Assembly (NCBI GenBank): GCA_964349515.1
Contig: CAYGHG010000029.1
Span: 1-25,960, forward strand
Direction of reading: 5' to 3'
Origin: CAYGHG01 sp964349515
GTDB taxonomy: Bacteria > Oederibacteriota > PGYV01 > CAYGHG01
DNA length: 25,960 nt
Positions 1 to 8,471 of this stretch are shown one piece after another (positions within the stretch are counted from its first letter, which is position 1; each line of letters opens with the position of its first letter). Below the pieces are notes generated by a model. It made no database searches, had not been told where the DNA came from, and saw only the letters and a list, made by a program, of their open reading frames with translations. A program made the translations under genes and the position numbers.

Positions 1-93
1 CATTATAGGACGTTGCTTCTTTGCCTGCAAATGTCTATTTATCAGCTGTTTTTGATATTTAAAGGCATGTTTAACTTATGAAAACTGTAAAAA

Positions 94-774
94 TTATTTA
101 GTCTTGAGCAATTCTTTTATTCTATTATTTGAATCATACAGGTTTTTCAGATAAATATTTAGTTCCCCGATTAAACCCTCTATAACAGCCGCAGGTACAG
201 CCATGTCAGCCTCCATAAAGGCCTTTTTAGCGGTTTTTAATCCCTCTATGGCCTCAGACACTTCTTCAATCCTGTTTGACTGTATTTCGGCCCTGTATTT
301 GAGAAACTCGCGCCCCTCGGCCGCAGCCAGGGCCTGCTCAGCCTCTTTATGGCTTAAAAAACCCTTAGACATCAGCAAAGAGACACTGACTGACATGACC
401 TCTGTATAAAGGCCTCCGAACTCCGGGTCAGAGGCGCATTTAGAGGCTCCGGCGCTTAAGCTAAGCGAAGTTCCGGCTATCAGGGCTGATAATGCGTTTT
501 CCTTGTCCTGTAATGATGATATTTCCATGCTGAGCCTGTTTCTACGGAGCAGCATTTTTTCACGGCTGTTTCTTGCGGCTATATCCCAAAAAGAACCGGC
601 TTCACGGCTTTTTAAACTGTTTAATATTTTTTCCTTTTCAAGCCTTAAGCCTGCCGCTGACTTACGCTCCTGAAGCATATTGTTAGTCTTGTCAAACATT
701 TCATCCCTGCATTCACCGCCGCAAAGAAAAACCGGCAAAATCAGCCATACTGCAAGCGCGCTAATCAGCTTCAT
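94..774 (-). CDS. Exported coiled-coil protein of unknown function
   Basis: I do not recognise a family for this 226-residue protein. It opens with a Lys and a hydrophobic stretch (about residues 3-18), which looks like a Sec signal peptide. A Cys follows at residue 18, but the residues before it (V-F-L) are a poor lipobox, so lipidation is doubtful. The rest is rich in Glu, Lys, Leu and Ala, with heptad-like helices around 30-95 and 140-225, consistent with a periplasmic coiled coil. Its start lies 14 bases inside the end of the sigma54 response-regulator gene, and an AGAGG-like ribosome site lies about 5 bases upstream, so it is the last gene of the FecR/barrel/two-component operon. I infer an accessory envelope role. 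The 93 bases downstream are AT-rich and show no clear terminator or gene. Confidence 0.75.
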   Translation of the reverse strand: MKLISALAVWLILPVFLCGGECRDEMFDKTNNMLQERKSAAGLRLEKEKILNSLKSREAGSFWDIAARNSREKMLLRRNRLSMEISSLQDKENALSALIAGTSLSLSAGASKCASDPEFGGLYTEVMSVSVSLLMSKGFLSHKEAEQALAAAEGREFLKYRAEIQSNRIEEVSEAIEGLKTAKKAFMEADMAVPAAVIEGLIGELNIYLKNLYDSNNRIKELLKTK

Positions 775-2113
775 TTTGGCCTCTTATTGAATACTTTGCC
801 AGCTTATACTGAAGAGTTGTCCTGTTTAACCCAAGCTCTTTGGCTGTTTTTGACTGGTTGAAAGAATTTTTTTTAAGTGTCTTCTCTATAATACTTTTTT
901 CGATCTCTTCCACAGCCGCCTCGAGCCCTTTGCCGCCTGTTATTGCAGATAAAGAAACGCTCTCGGGCGCGGCGGATTCCGGCGAGGCGCCGATTGACTT
1001 TGATATTTCCAGCACTCCGCCGTCAGATAAAATTACCGCCCGGTCTATTATGTTCTGCAGTTCTCTGATGTTACCCGGCCAGTTGTAATTCATAAGGGCA
1101 TTCCTGCCCGCCTCGTCAATTGTGTAGCTTCCTCTTTTGGAAGCAAAAATATCGGCAAGAAGCGGTATGTCCTCCCTGCGCTCGCGCAGCGGCGGCAGTA
1201 TCAGAGGAAATACATTGACCCTGTAGTATAAGTCCTCCCTAAACTGCCCTGATTTTACCATCGAGGGCAGGTCGCGGTTTGTCGCGCAGATAATCCTCGA
1301 GTTTGTTGTCATCTGCCTGTTTCCGCCTACCCGTTCATAGGCCCTGTTCTCAAGTACGCGCAGGAGCTTTACCTGTATGTCAGGCGGTATGTCGCCGAGC
1401 TCGTCTATGAACAACGTCCCGTCTTCAGCGTACTCGATTTTACCCGCCCTCTGCCTGTCAGCGCCGGTAAATGCCCCCTTTTCGTGTCCGAAAAGTTCGG
1501 ACTCAAAAACTCCGCGCGAAAGCGCGGCGCAATGCACGGGGACAAACGGGCCTTTTCTTCCGCTTAAGCGGTGTATAGTATAGGCAGCAAGCTCCTTGCC
1601 TGTGCCTGTCTCACCGCAAATCAGCACCGTTATATCTGAGGGGGCAAGTTTGAGTATTTCATCCTTGATTTTTTTTACCTGCGGCGAGGCCCCCGCCATA
1701 TCCCCAAATTTTTTATCGTTTTCATCCCTGTAGTAGTCGCGCTCTTTTTTTGCCCTGCTTTTCTCAAGAAGCGTTCTTACCTTTATTTCAAGCTCTTCAA
1801 GCGGAAAAGGTTTCGGCACGTATTCGTCGGCGCCGGCTTTCATCGCCTCAACCGCGCTTTGGACCGATGAGTAAGCGGTCATTACTATTACGGGTGTGTC
1901 CGGGTTTTTTTTCTTGAAAGCTGTCAGCAGTTCAATGCCTGTCATCTTACCCATTTTTATGTCTGTTATAAGCAGGTCAAAACCGCCTGACTCCGCGGCA
2001 GAAAGCGCGCTTTCTGCAGACGAGTGGCACTCGGCCTCGTAATGAGCCGAGAGCGCCTCCTGTATTGATTCCCTTATGTTTACCTCATCTTCGGCTATCA
2101 GTATTCTTTTCAT
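761..2113 (-). CDS. NtrC-family sigma54-dependent response regulator
   Basis: This 450-residue protein has the full NtrC/AtoC layout. The receiver domain spans about 1-120, with acidic pair E8-D9, phospho-acceptor D51, T79 and K101. The AAA+ sigma54-interaction domain spans about 137-365, with Walker A GETGTGKE at 167-174, the sigma54-contacting GAFTGA loop at 213-218, Walker B FIDE ending D237-E238, and WPGNIREL at 345-352. A Fis-type helix-turn-helix occupies about 412-441. All catalytic motifs are intact, so it should be a phosphorylation-controlled activator of sigma54 promoters. Its ATG overlaps the stop of the upstream kinase gene in an ATGA tetranucleotide, which pairs the two products. 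I found no convincing TGGCAC-N5-TTGC sigma54 promoter in the intergenic regions of this cluster, so its targets may lie elsewhere. Confidence 0.95.
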   Translation of the reverse strand: MKRILIAEDEVNIRESIQEALSAHYEAECHSSAESALSAAESGGFDLLITDIKMGKMTGIELLTAFKKKNPDTPVIVMTAYSSVQSAVEAMKAGADEYVPKPFPLEELEIKVRTLLEKSRAKKERDYYRDENDKKFGDMAGASPQVKKIKDEILKLAPSDITVLICGETGTGKELAAYTIHRLSGRKGPFVPVHCAALSRGVFESELFGHEKGAFTGADRQRAGKIEYAEDGTLFIDELGDIPPDIQVKLLRVLENRAYERVGGNRQMTTNSRIICATNRDLPSMVKSGQFREDLYYRVNVFPLILPPLRERREDIPLLADIFASKRGSYTIDEAGRNALMNYNWPGNIRELQNIIDRAVILSDGGVLEISKSIGASPESAAPESVSLSAITGGKGLEAAVEEIEKSIIEKTLKKNSFNQSKTAKELGLNRTTLQYKLAKYSIRGQNEAD

Positions 2114-3456
2114 GTATTCACCGTTTTCAGAATTATCGTAAATATGTTTGAGCCGCCCTTGGCGCTGTAAAACAGCGAGCCGCCGTGACGCTCTATAATA
2201 CTGCGGGAAATCGGAAGCCCTATCCCCATCCCGCCGGTTTTTGTGGTGAAAAACGGCACGAAAATTTTGTCACGGAGCTGCTCTTCTATCAGAGGCGCAT
2301 CGTCTTCTATCGTAATAACCGCCGTGTCGTCGCCGGGCGAAGCTGCGGTTATCATGACTTGTTGTGCGCCGGCCTCAAGGCTGTTTTTTATAATGTTCCT
2401 CAGCGCCCTTGCGGCGAGGACTGTGTCAATTTCCGCCTCAGCTTCAAATCCCTCAACAACGGCTTTCACGCTGCCTTCCGGATAACCTGCGGATGAATCA
2501 TTTATAAAGTCAGTTACCCTTACCCGCTCTGTTTTAAGCGGCGCTTTTTTTGCATAGTCCACGAATCTCTCGGTGATAACGCATAACCGCTGCGTCTCCT
2601 GATTGATTTTCTCAAGCTTTTCCTTTACCTGCGGCTCTTTGCATGACCTCAGCGCCAGTTCTGACAGGTTTAAAAGCGCCGCTGAGGGGTTTTTAATCTC
2701 ATGCGCAAGGCCCATGGCCGCGAGCTCTATTTCCTTGAACTTTATTTCCTGCTCCTGTTTCAAGCGTATTGTCATCTTATTTATCCTGTCTTGCAGGAAT
2801 GCGATTTCATCGTTTCCTTCAACTTCTATCAGCGTCTCGGCGCCTTCTGCCATTGACTCAAGCCCCGCAGCTGTCTTTTCTATGCGCCTCGTAATAAAAC
2901 CCGAAACCCAGAAAGTTATCAGAAGCGCGGCTGCAAATAAAGCCGCCATCACGCCTGCCTGCGCATCTTTAAGCCGTGTAAAAGCGGACAACCCCTGCTC
3001 CCCCCTCAGATTAATGAGTATGTATCCCTCTTCTGACACCGGATAAATAAAATCCCTCACAGGCAGGCTGTTTTCAAAATAGGTTATGTTGTATTCAAAT
3101 CCGGGTATGATTGAAACATGCGGGGTAAACCTGTCCTGCCTGGTGGTGATGCATACCCTTCCGCCGCGGTCAATGAGCGTTATCTCCATTTTCCAGGAAG
3201 ATTTATATTCCTGAAGCACGGTAATCGTATCAGAGTACAGTGTGGTGAGCCTGTCGTCAGGCGAAAGCAGAAAAGCGGCTGCCGGAATCTTCCTCGATAT
3301 TTCCCCTGATGCAAGCCTCAGCCTGTCTGTTATTTCCCTGTCCAGTATGTTCTTAAAAGCGGTATTTATAAGCAGGTTAAGAAGTATGAAGCTTAACGCA
3401 AGTATGAGCGCTGCCGCGCCGAAAAACCTCCACTTGACCAGCCTGCTGTATTTCAT
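2110..3456 (-). CDS. Membrane sensor histidine kinase (NtrB-like)
   Basis: This is a 448-residue inner-membrane kinase. TM1 lies at about 10-33, an extracytoplasmic sensor region at 34-165, TM2 at about 168-188 and HAMP at about 188-240. HisKA contains AHEIKNP with the phospho-acceptor H252. The ATPase domain has an N box around N354-N358 (NIIKNSLEAG), an F box (FVPFFTTKTGG) and a G2 loop GMGIGLPIS. The G1 box is unusual: the usual DxGxG is replaced by D-D-A-P-L near 385-389, with neither glycine. It starts 4 bases after the stop of the outer-membrane barrel gene, and its stop overlaps the start of the sigma54 regulator, its obvious partner. Its Shine-Dalgarno site is weak, so translation is probably coupled. 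The ligand is unknown; I infer it relates to the FecR/barrel proteins encoded upstream. Confidence 0.93.
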   Translation of the reverse strand: MKYSRLVKWRFFGAAALILALSFILLNLLINTAFKNILDREITDRLRLASGEISRKIPAAAFLLSPDDRLTTLYSDTITVLQEYKSSWKMEITLIDRGGRVCITTRQDRFTPHVSIIPGFEYNITYFENSLPVRDFIYPVSEEGYILINLRGEQGLSAFTRLKDAQAGVMAALFAAALLITFWVSGFITRRIEKTAAGLESMAEGAETLIEVEGNDEIAFLQDRINKMTIRLKQEQEIKFKEIELAAMGLAHEIKNPSAALLNLSELALRSCKEPQVKEKLEKINQETQRLCVITERFVDYAKKAPLKTERVRVTDFINDSSAGYPEGSVKAVVEGFEAEAEIDTVLAARALRNIIKNSLEAGAQQVMITAASPGDDTAVITIEDDAPLIEEQLRDKIFVPFFTTKTGGMGIGLPISRSIIERHGGSLFYSAKGGSNIFTIILKTVNT

Positions 3457-3460
3457 AAAA

Positions 3461-4750
3461 TCAGAAACTTAAGCCGGTTCCCGCGGAAATCATCAGGAAT
3501 GAGTAGTTATAAGCTCCAAAGGCTTCCCACTTCATGTTTGAAAAGTAACGCGAGTAGTTAACATTGAGGAAGACCTCCCAAAACTCGGTGTACTTCTGCC
3601 TGAAATCAGCCTGAATCACATATATTGTATCTTTTTGTTTGTCATTTGTGTACGCGCCGCTTATATTCTTGGCAAGCCTTTGGGCATAATTTGTGAAGTT
3701 CATATTAAAAGCAATTGTAAGCGAGGGCTTTAATTCGCTGAATATAGAAAACTGCATCTCATAAGTAAGGGCAAGCTGTATCGCGTGGTCTGTCAGGTCG
3801 TAGTATCCCTGAGTAAATACGTCATCTGCAGGGTCCATATTTCCAAGGGAATCGTAATAGTTCTGGCTGCTCATCCTGTTTGTCATACTGTAGCCTATTG
3901 AAGCGCCGGAATTTTTTGACGGGTAATATGGGAACGTTATGTCAAGAACCGCCTCTTTATCGGCCCTTCTGTCAGCCTGAAACATACCGTCAAAACCTAT
4001 CACTTTCTGCTCAATATAAGGTGTATAACCGTATGTAAATCCGAGTATGGCGTACCAGTTTGAATCCCATAGTTTAAGCATGTTGGATACATACCCGGTA
4101 TATGAAAGTGAATCCTTTTCTTTTGTATATGTGTTAGGGGTCTCATAACCCAGATCTTCCGGCGAGAGCTGCGAAAGGAGTACCGCATAGTTCGGGAACC
4201 TGCGGTCGGTATATTTAATACCCGCGGTTATTTCTGAGGGAAGCCCTGCAATTTCAAACATATTGACGTTTTCAAAATAAAGGCCGTTTTCGATGTAATC
4301 ATAAAGGCCTTTTCCAAAAGGCTCGTTTGCGGCCTGCTGGACTATGTTTTTCCTGAAAAAACCCTTCAGCCTTACTTCCCACTCTTCAAAAATGGCGTAG
4401 TTTACGCCGTATGACATGTACATATCCAGCCACTGCCCGAACAGAAACCTGTCGTCTTCAATATTGAGAGGCTGGGCTGTATTTGAATAATTGACAGAGA
4501 GTACCGGGGCAAACCACAACTCCGGAAGAAAATCAGTGTTGACCAGCATGGAGGCGCCCAGCGAGGTTGAGGCGCTTATCTTTCTGTCAAGCTCGGAGCT
4601 TTCGTTTGAAACCTGGGTCGGGTAAGTAACCTGGCCGCTAAAATCAAGCGCAGTGGTGTATTCCCAGGCGCCTATAAGCGCGGGCGCCCCAAGGCATAAA
4701 ATCAGAACTGCAGTAATTTTTACAAAACAGGCTTTTTTACCAAATTCCAT
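3461..4750 (-). CDS. Putative outer-membrane beta-barrel protein
   Basis: This product has about 429 residues. I chose the ATG at 4750 (MEFGKK) because a strong GGGAGG ribosome site precedes it by about 8 bases; a longer in-frame start at 4789 has no such support. A signal peptide covers about residues 1-30, with a likely cut after A-L-I-G-A. The mature part consists of alternating polar and aromatic strands (many Tyr, Trp and Phe, with short Asn/Asp turns) and ends in Gly-Leu-Ser-Phe. A terminal Phe is typical of barrels recognised by the BAM machinery. I cannot assign a family or substrate. The start overlaps the preceding FecR-domain gene by 14 bases and the histidine kinase follows by 4 bases, so all sit on one transcript. 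Confidence 0.72.
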   Translation of the reverse strand: MEFGKKACFVKITAVLILCLGAPALIGAWEYTTALDFSGQVTYPTQVSNESSELDRKISASTSLGASMLVNTDFLPELWFAPVLSVNYSNTAQPLNIEDDRFLFGQWLDMYMSYGVNYAIFEEWEVRLKGFFRKNIVQQAANEPFGKGLYDYIENGLYFENVNMFEIAGLPSEITAGIKYTDRRFPNYAVLLSQLSPEDLGYETPNTYTKEKDSLSYTGYVSNMLKLWDSNWYAILGFTYGYTPYIEQKVIGFDGMFQADRRADKEAVLDITFPYYPSKNSGASIGYSMTNRMSSQNYYDSLGNMDPADDVFTQGYYDLTDHAIQLALTYEMQFSIFSELKPSLTIAFNMNFTNYAQRLAKNISGAYTNDKQKDTIYVIQADFRQKYTEFWEVFLNVNYSRYFSNMKWEAFGAYNYSFLMISAGTGLSF

Positions 4751-6419
4751 CACTAACCTCCCGGAATATATATGGATGAGAATACTCATTTAACGAAAAA
4801 TTAAATCTCTCGGAAACAAGGTCAATATTTGCAGGCACGCCTGTAAAATCAGATGCTTTTATAACCATCTGAAAATACACGCCGGAATTGTCTGTGTAAA
4901 ACATATCAGGCCCGGAAATGCCGGCCGGGGCCCGGCCGGTATAATCAAGAAAATAGTAATCATAAGAGAGCCAGGAGTTGTCATCATAGGTTATCAGCTT
5001 ATTGAAACCGCTATTATTGACAAAAGGAGTGATTGTCTCTGAATAATCCCCGCTTGTAAGGTCATAAAAACTGTCCCTTGTCATCTCGTATTTATACTGT
5101 TTTTTATTGTTTAATATACCGTACTCATAACAATTGCCGAACATACGCATTTCCTTGTACACTCCGTTAACCATCAGGGTTTCATGGTCAGGGACAAGCA
5201 CAAGGTCAACCGTGAGATTTGTCCAGTCGGAAAAATCATAAACCATATAGGAGTAATCCTGATTTACAGTATTGTCTGTATTGATATTTTTGTATGTGCG
5301 GTTATTGGAAAGGATGTGATTCGGGTAATTGCCGGCCTGATATGCTTCCCAGTCGTACGAGTGCCATATTCTGCGCCAGTCAGGCTTTGCATAAGACAGC
5401 GGCATATTAAACTCATAACTGTTTATGAATAAATCCGTTCTGTTATCCCTTAAAGTGATGTTTACAAAATCCAGCCTGTTATCGTAATAAATACCGCCCT
5501 GCTCCATCTGTACCGTTATATCGCCTTCGTAAAACAAACCGGCAGGCCTCACCACAAACTCCTCAACCCTTACCCTGTTGCCAAAGGCGTCAATAAGCGT
5601 TTTGCCCGTATCGGAATCTCTCTTTTGCTCGCGCCTTACAAAGGCCGAGTCGTCCCTGTTGTGCTTTAGAGCCCTGTTCAGTTCTGACCGTGCTTTTTGC
5701 TTAAGCCTGCCTGCCGCGCGCTCATTTTTCATATCGCGAAGATAGCCCTCCCTGCCATGCGACCGGAACTTTGACAGGCGCTGCCTCAACTTTTCTATCT
5801 CTTTTTTATCCGCAAGAAACCGTTTAAGAGCCTCAGGATCGGAGGGTTTGCCCCCTTTTTTACCCGCAACTGATTCATTTCCGCCTTTTACATCCTGTTT
5901 GCCGCCGGTTTCTCCGTTTTCTTCAATACCGTAAAACTCAACCTCCCCTTCAAAAACACCCAGCCCTGTTTCGTCGTCAAGGGCTTCAATTACAATATCA
6001 GTGCCCTTTACAGCGGCGAGCGCCATTTTTGTCCTGATTTCAAAAGCGCCGGTGTCATCATCACTGAATTTTCTGAACAAAGCATGCAGTTTACCGGCCG
6101 CGAGGCTGATTGCAAGTTTGAAACTGCCCTGTTTTTTCTCAATCTGCTCAAGCTTTATTTTTGCCGAAGGCCCGAGTTTCAGGAGCGTGGCGTTGTCAAA
6201 AGTAATCTCTGCGCTGCTGCCCCGCGATGTTTCCACAAAATCACCGGCGTGAAGAGGCATGCCGAATTCTGCGCTTTTTTCTTCAAGAGAACCCTCTTTA
6301 ATTATCTTTGCCGAGCCTGAATAATCTGATATGATCGCTATTGATTCGCTTAAATCCGAGCCTAAAACCCAAGAAAAAGCTGCCATAACAATAAAAACAA
6401 AAAGAAAGAATTTTTTCAT
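4737..6419 (-). CDS. Secreted FecR-domain protein, paralog 1
   Basis: This product has about 560 residues. The start at 6419 (MKKFF) is chosen because GGAGGTGG lies just upstream and would be inside the gene if the ATG at 6434 were used. A signal peptide covers about 1-20. A FecR domain (PF04773-like) covers about 30-165, with the diagnostic stretch AAVKGTDIVIE (135-145) and GVFEGEVEF (154-162). A charged, helical, Lys/Arg/Glu-rich segment follows (195-270). A C-terminal region then begins with GKTLIDAFGNRVRVEEFV (272-289) and contains LRDNR; the same motifs occur in the neighbouring paralog. No transmembrane segment follows the FecR domain, unlike classical FecR anti-sigma factors, and no FecI sigma gene is present. 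It is the first gene after a strong promoter and overlaps the barrel gene. I infer an exported envelope or sensor component; the mechanism is unknown. Confidence 0.85.
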   Translation of the reverse strand: MKKFFLFVFIVMAAFSWVLGSDLSESIAIISDYSGSAKIIKEGSLEEKSAEFGMPLHAGDFVETSRGSSAEITFDNATLLKLGPSAKIKLEQIEKKQGSFKLAISLAAGKLHALFRKFSDDDTGAFEIRTKMALAAVKGTDIVIEALDDETGLGVFEGEVEFYGIEENGETGGKQDVKGGNESVAGKKGGKPSDPEALKRFLADKKEIEKLRQRLSKFRSHGREGYLRDMKNERAAGRLKQKARSELNRALKHNRDDSAFVRREQKRDSDTGKTLIDAFGNRVRVEEFVVRPAGLFYEGDITVQMEQGGIYYDNRLDFVNITLRDNRTDLFINSYEFNMPLSYAKPDWRRIWHSYDWEAYQAGNYPNHILSNNRTYKNINTDNTVNQDYSYMVYDFSDWTNLTVDLVLVPDHETLMVNGVYKEMRMFGNCYEYGILNNKKQYKYEMTRDSFYDLTSGDYSETITPFVNNSGFNKLITYDDNSWLSYDYYFLDYTGRAPAGISGPDMFYTDNSGVYFQMVIKASDFTGVPANIDLVSERFNFSLNEYSHPYIFREVSDGIW

Positions 6420-6443
6420 TTCTTCCACCTCCATATTGTTATG

Positions 6444-6472
6444 ATTATATAACTGTTTTCAGCTCTTTTCAA
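6444..6472 (-). promoter_or_regulatory. Sigma70-type promoter of the FecR/barrel/two-component operon
   Basis: On the minus strand, TTGAAA (6472-6467) is separated by exactly 17 bases from a perfect TATAAT (6449-6444). It sits 25 bases upstream of the FecR-paralog-1 ATG at 6419 and just after the terminator of the previous gene, so transcription should restart here. Confidence 0.85.
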
Positions 6473-6478
6473 GATAAT

Positions 6479-6517
6479 AAAAAGCGCCCCGCCTGTTTTT
6501 CCGGCAGGGCGCTTTTT
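6479..6517 (-). terminator. Intrinsic terminator after FecR paralog 2
   Basis: An 11-bp inverted repeat pairs AAAAAGCGCCC with GGGCGCTTTTT, with an inner GCC/GGC pairing and a T-rich loop. It lies 10 bases past the stop codon of FecR paralog 2. The flanking A and T runs make it potentially bidirectional, but only minus-strand genes surround it. Confidence 0.88.
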
Positions 6518-6527
6518 ATTAATATTA

Positions 6528-8471
6528 TCAGATATTGTTTAGAGAAGTGTTCTTTTCAGGGCTCGGCGATGTATCGCTCTTGGGGTTAAGCATTATCCAC
6601 CAGAGCATCTTTGAAACAACGTCTATTCCCAATCCCTGATCTTCAAATACATTTGAGTTAAAGGATGCTTCCACATTGCTGTTTACAAGCAGGTCAAGTG
6701 CCCAGAACGCGAGCGCCAGAGGCTTGGTCCCCGGGTCAGGGAGCTTCATAATCGTGCCGTAATCGTCAATCAGGGCGAGATTAACCGTCAGATGCGAGCC
6801 GTCATTGTAATTGCGGGTATGGGCAAAACCCAGCTCGCGCTCGGTTCCTAAGAGAGTATTTTGTTCGGTGTAAGAGATGAAATCATTTGATTCAATGTTC
6901 ATTGAACCGGTCATCTGGCTGTATTCAGGGTAAGAAAGATAGCTGTTGGTGTACGCAGCTTTTACCATTGAATAATCGTCATAAGAAGCATAAGTCTTGT
7001 CCAGAGGGCCTCTTAAAACAGCGTTCTGATCCCCTGTGACAGGGTCATTTCTCAGGTATCCGCTGCCCAGAGGGTCTCTGTATGCATAAATCCTCTGCTC
7101 CCTGACAAATTCACTGTTAGGGTTGATATTTGCAGCACCCGGAGCGGTAAAACCGGCAATTGTCATATCCCCTGAAATCTCACCGCTGCCGAAAGCAACT
7201 ATATCCTGGTCTTTTAACAGTTGGTAGTTGTTGTAATTGCTTCCCACTGCATCTGTTGCCCAAAGCTCCGGCATATAGGCAGTCCCTATGAATACCCAGT
7301 CTGTGGAATTCGAAAGTTTTATCCTCTGCTCCGACAAATAGTTCCATGGTTTATCTGTCCTGAAGTTCCACTCATGCTTCCACATATCGCTCCACTGCAA
7401 CCGGGTCAGCCTCTCGGGTATTTCATTGACAAAAACATTTTCCGCGCGCATATAGTCCAGCCTGTTGTCCCTCAGAGTAACCGAAAGAAGGTCAACCTGT
7501 TTTGACAGCCCGTCAGCATCTTTCGGCCTGAATACAAACTCCTCAATCCTTATCCTGTTGCCGTGCCTGTCGGTCATTGTTTTGCCGAGGTGTATGTCAG
7601 CCTTCATCTCTCCCGTGATGTGCCCGAGGTCCTTGGCCGCGTGGCCGCGCACGCGGGAAAGCTCGTTTTTTGCGTTTCTATCAAGCCTGTTTTTTATTTC
7701 ATCCGAAACGCTCTTAATATTGTCATTGGCGCCGCCTATGGTTATATCCGTTTCGCTTGTGCCTTTTACCTCGCCGTCAACGGTTTTCTGTTTTTTAATC
7801 CTGTACTGAATCACGCTGCCGTCACCGCGCTGTTTTAACTCCCTGATGACATTAATCTCATTACGCATGTTTCCTATTTCATAAGCAAAAGCGGCTGTCC
7901 TGTTTATTCTCGCGGGGTTAAGCGGCCTGCCGAGCGCCGGGTCAAAAGTAGACTCGCTTCCGGCTTTGACCATTACGCTTCCTCTGTTTCCCCTGAACTC
8001 GACCGCGCCTTCATAAACTCCGAGCGCAGGAGAAGATCCTTCGGCTGATATTGCAAATTCAGTGCCTTTCACGGCGGCTATTGCCATCTTTGTATGGATT
8101 TCAAACCTTGAATCATCACTTTTTAGTTTATCTACAATCGCAAGCAGCGCGCCCTTAGCAAGATTAAAAACAGTCACAGCCGAACTGCCTTTTCGCTTTA
8201 ATTCAGTCAGAGTGATTTCGGAATTCTGCGGAAGCCTGACTATGGTGGCATCGTCAAAAACTATCTCAATTGAACTTCTTGAAAAGGTGGACACAGTGTC
8301 TCCCTGGTAAAGGGGCATGTTTACCTCAGGGCTTTTAGTTTTTGAACCCGAAGTAATCATAACCTTTCCGGAATGTGAATTTATTACAGCTATTGAATCC
8401 GCAATATTCGCATAAGCACCGCTGCAAAACAGAACAAGAACCGCCAGAACCGTCCATTTTATACTTTTCAT
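6528..8471 (-). CDS. Secreted FecR-domain protein, paralog 2
   Basis: This product has about 647 residues. The start at 8471 (MKSIKW) is preceded by AAAGGAGGG about 6 bases upstream; the ATG at 8525 is unlikely. A signal peptide covers about 1-20 (cut near A-Y-A-N). A FecR domain covers about 28-165, with AAVKGTEFAIS (132-142) and GVYEGAVEF (151-159). A charged helical middle is followed by a C-terminal region starting GKTMTDRHGNRIRIEEFV (296-313) and VTLRDNR (331-337), matching the downstream paralog motif for motif. The tail is low-complexity Ser/Pro/Asn. There is no transmembrane anchor, anti-sigma-like cytoplasmic segment or FecI partner. A strong terminator follows, so it is a separate unit from the paralog-1 operon. 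I could not define its promoter in the AT-rich upstream region. The function is unknown beyond export and FecR homology. Confidence 0.85.
   Translation of the reverse strand: MKSIKWTVLAVLVLFCSGAYANIADSIAVINSHSGKVMITSGSKTKSPEVNMPLYQGDTVSTFSRSSIEIVFDDATIVRLPQNSEITLTELKRKGSSAVTVFNLAKGALLAIVDKLKSDDSRFEIHTKMAIAAVKGTEFAISAEGSSPALGVYEGAVEFRGNRGSVMVKAGSESTFDPALGRPLNPARINRTAAFAYEIGNMRNEINVIRELKQRGDGSVIQYRIKKQKTVDGEVKGTSETDITIGGANDNIKSVSDEIKNRLDRNAKNELSRVRGHAAKDLGHITGEMKADIHLGKTMTDRHGNRIRIEEFVFRPKDADGLSKQVDLLSVTLRDNRLDYMRAENVFVNEIPERLTRLQWSDMWKHEWNFRTDKPWNYLSEQRIKLSNSTDWVFIGTAYMPELWATDAVGSNYNNYQLLKDQDIVAFGSGEISGDMTIAGFTAPGAANINPNSEFVREQRIYAYRDPLGSGYLRNDPVTGDQNAVLRGPLDKTYASYDDYSMVKAAYTNSYLSYPEYSQMTGSMNIESNDFISYTEQNTLLGTERELGFAHTRNYNDGSHLTVNLALIDDYGTIMKLPDPGTKPLALAFWALDLLVNSNVEASFNSNVFEDQGLGIDVVSKMLWWIMLNPKSDTSPSPEKNTSLNNI

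Noticed and set aside
1..93. Possible gene or terminator at the left edge
   Set aside because: The sequence is AT-rich with no hairpin plus T run and no open frame of useful length.
3461..4789. Longer start of the barrel protein at 4789
   Set aside because: The extra 13 residues precede a clear signal peptide and lack a ribosome site, whereas GGGAGG precedes the ATG at 4750.
4737..8471. FecR genes as part of an iron-siderophore FecIR system
   Set aside because: There is no FecI sigma gene, no TonB receptor plug motif, and no transmembrane or anti-sigma segment in either FecR protein.
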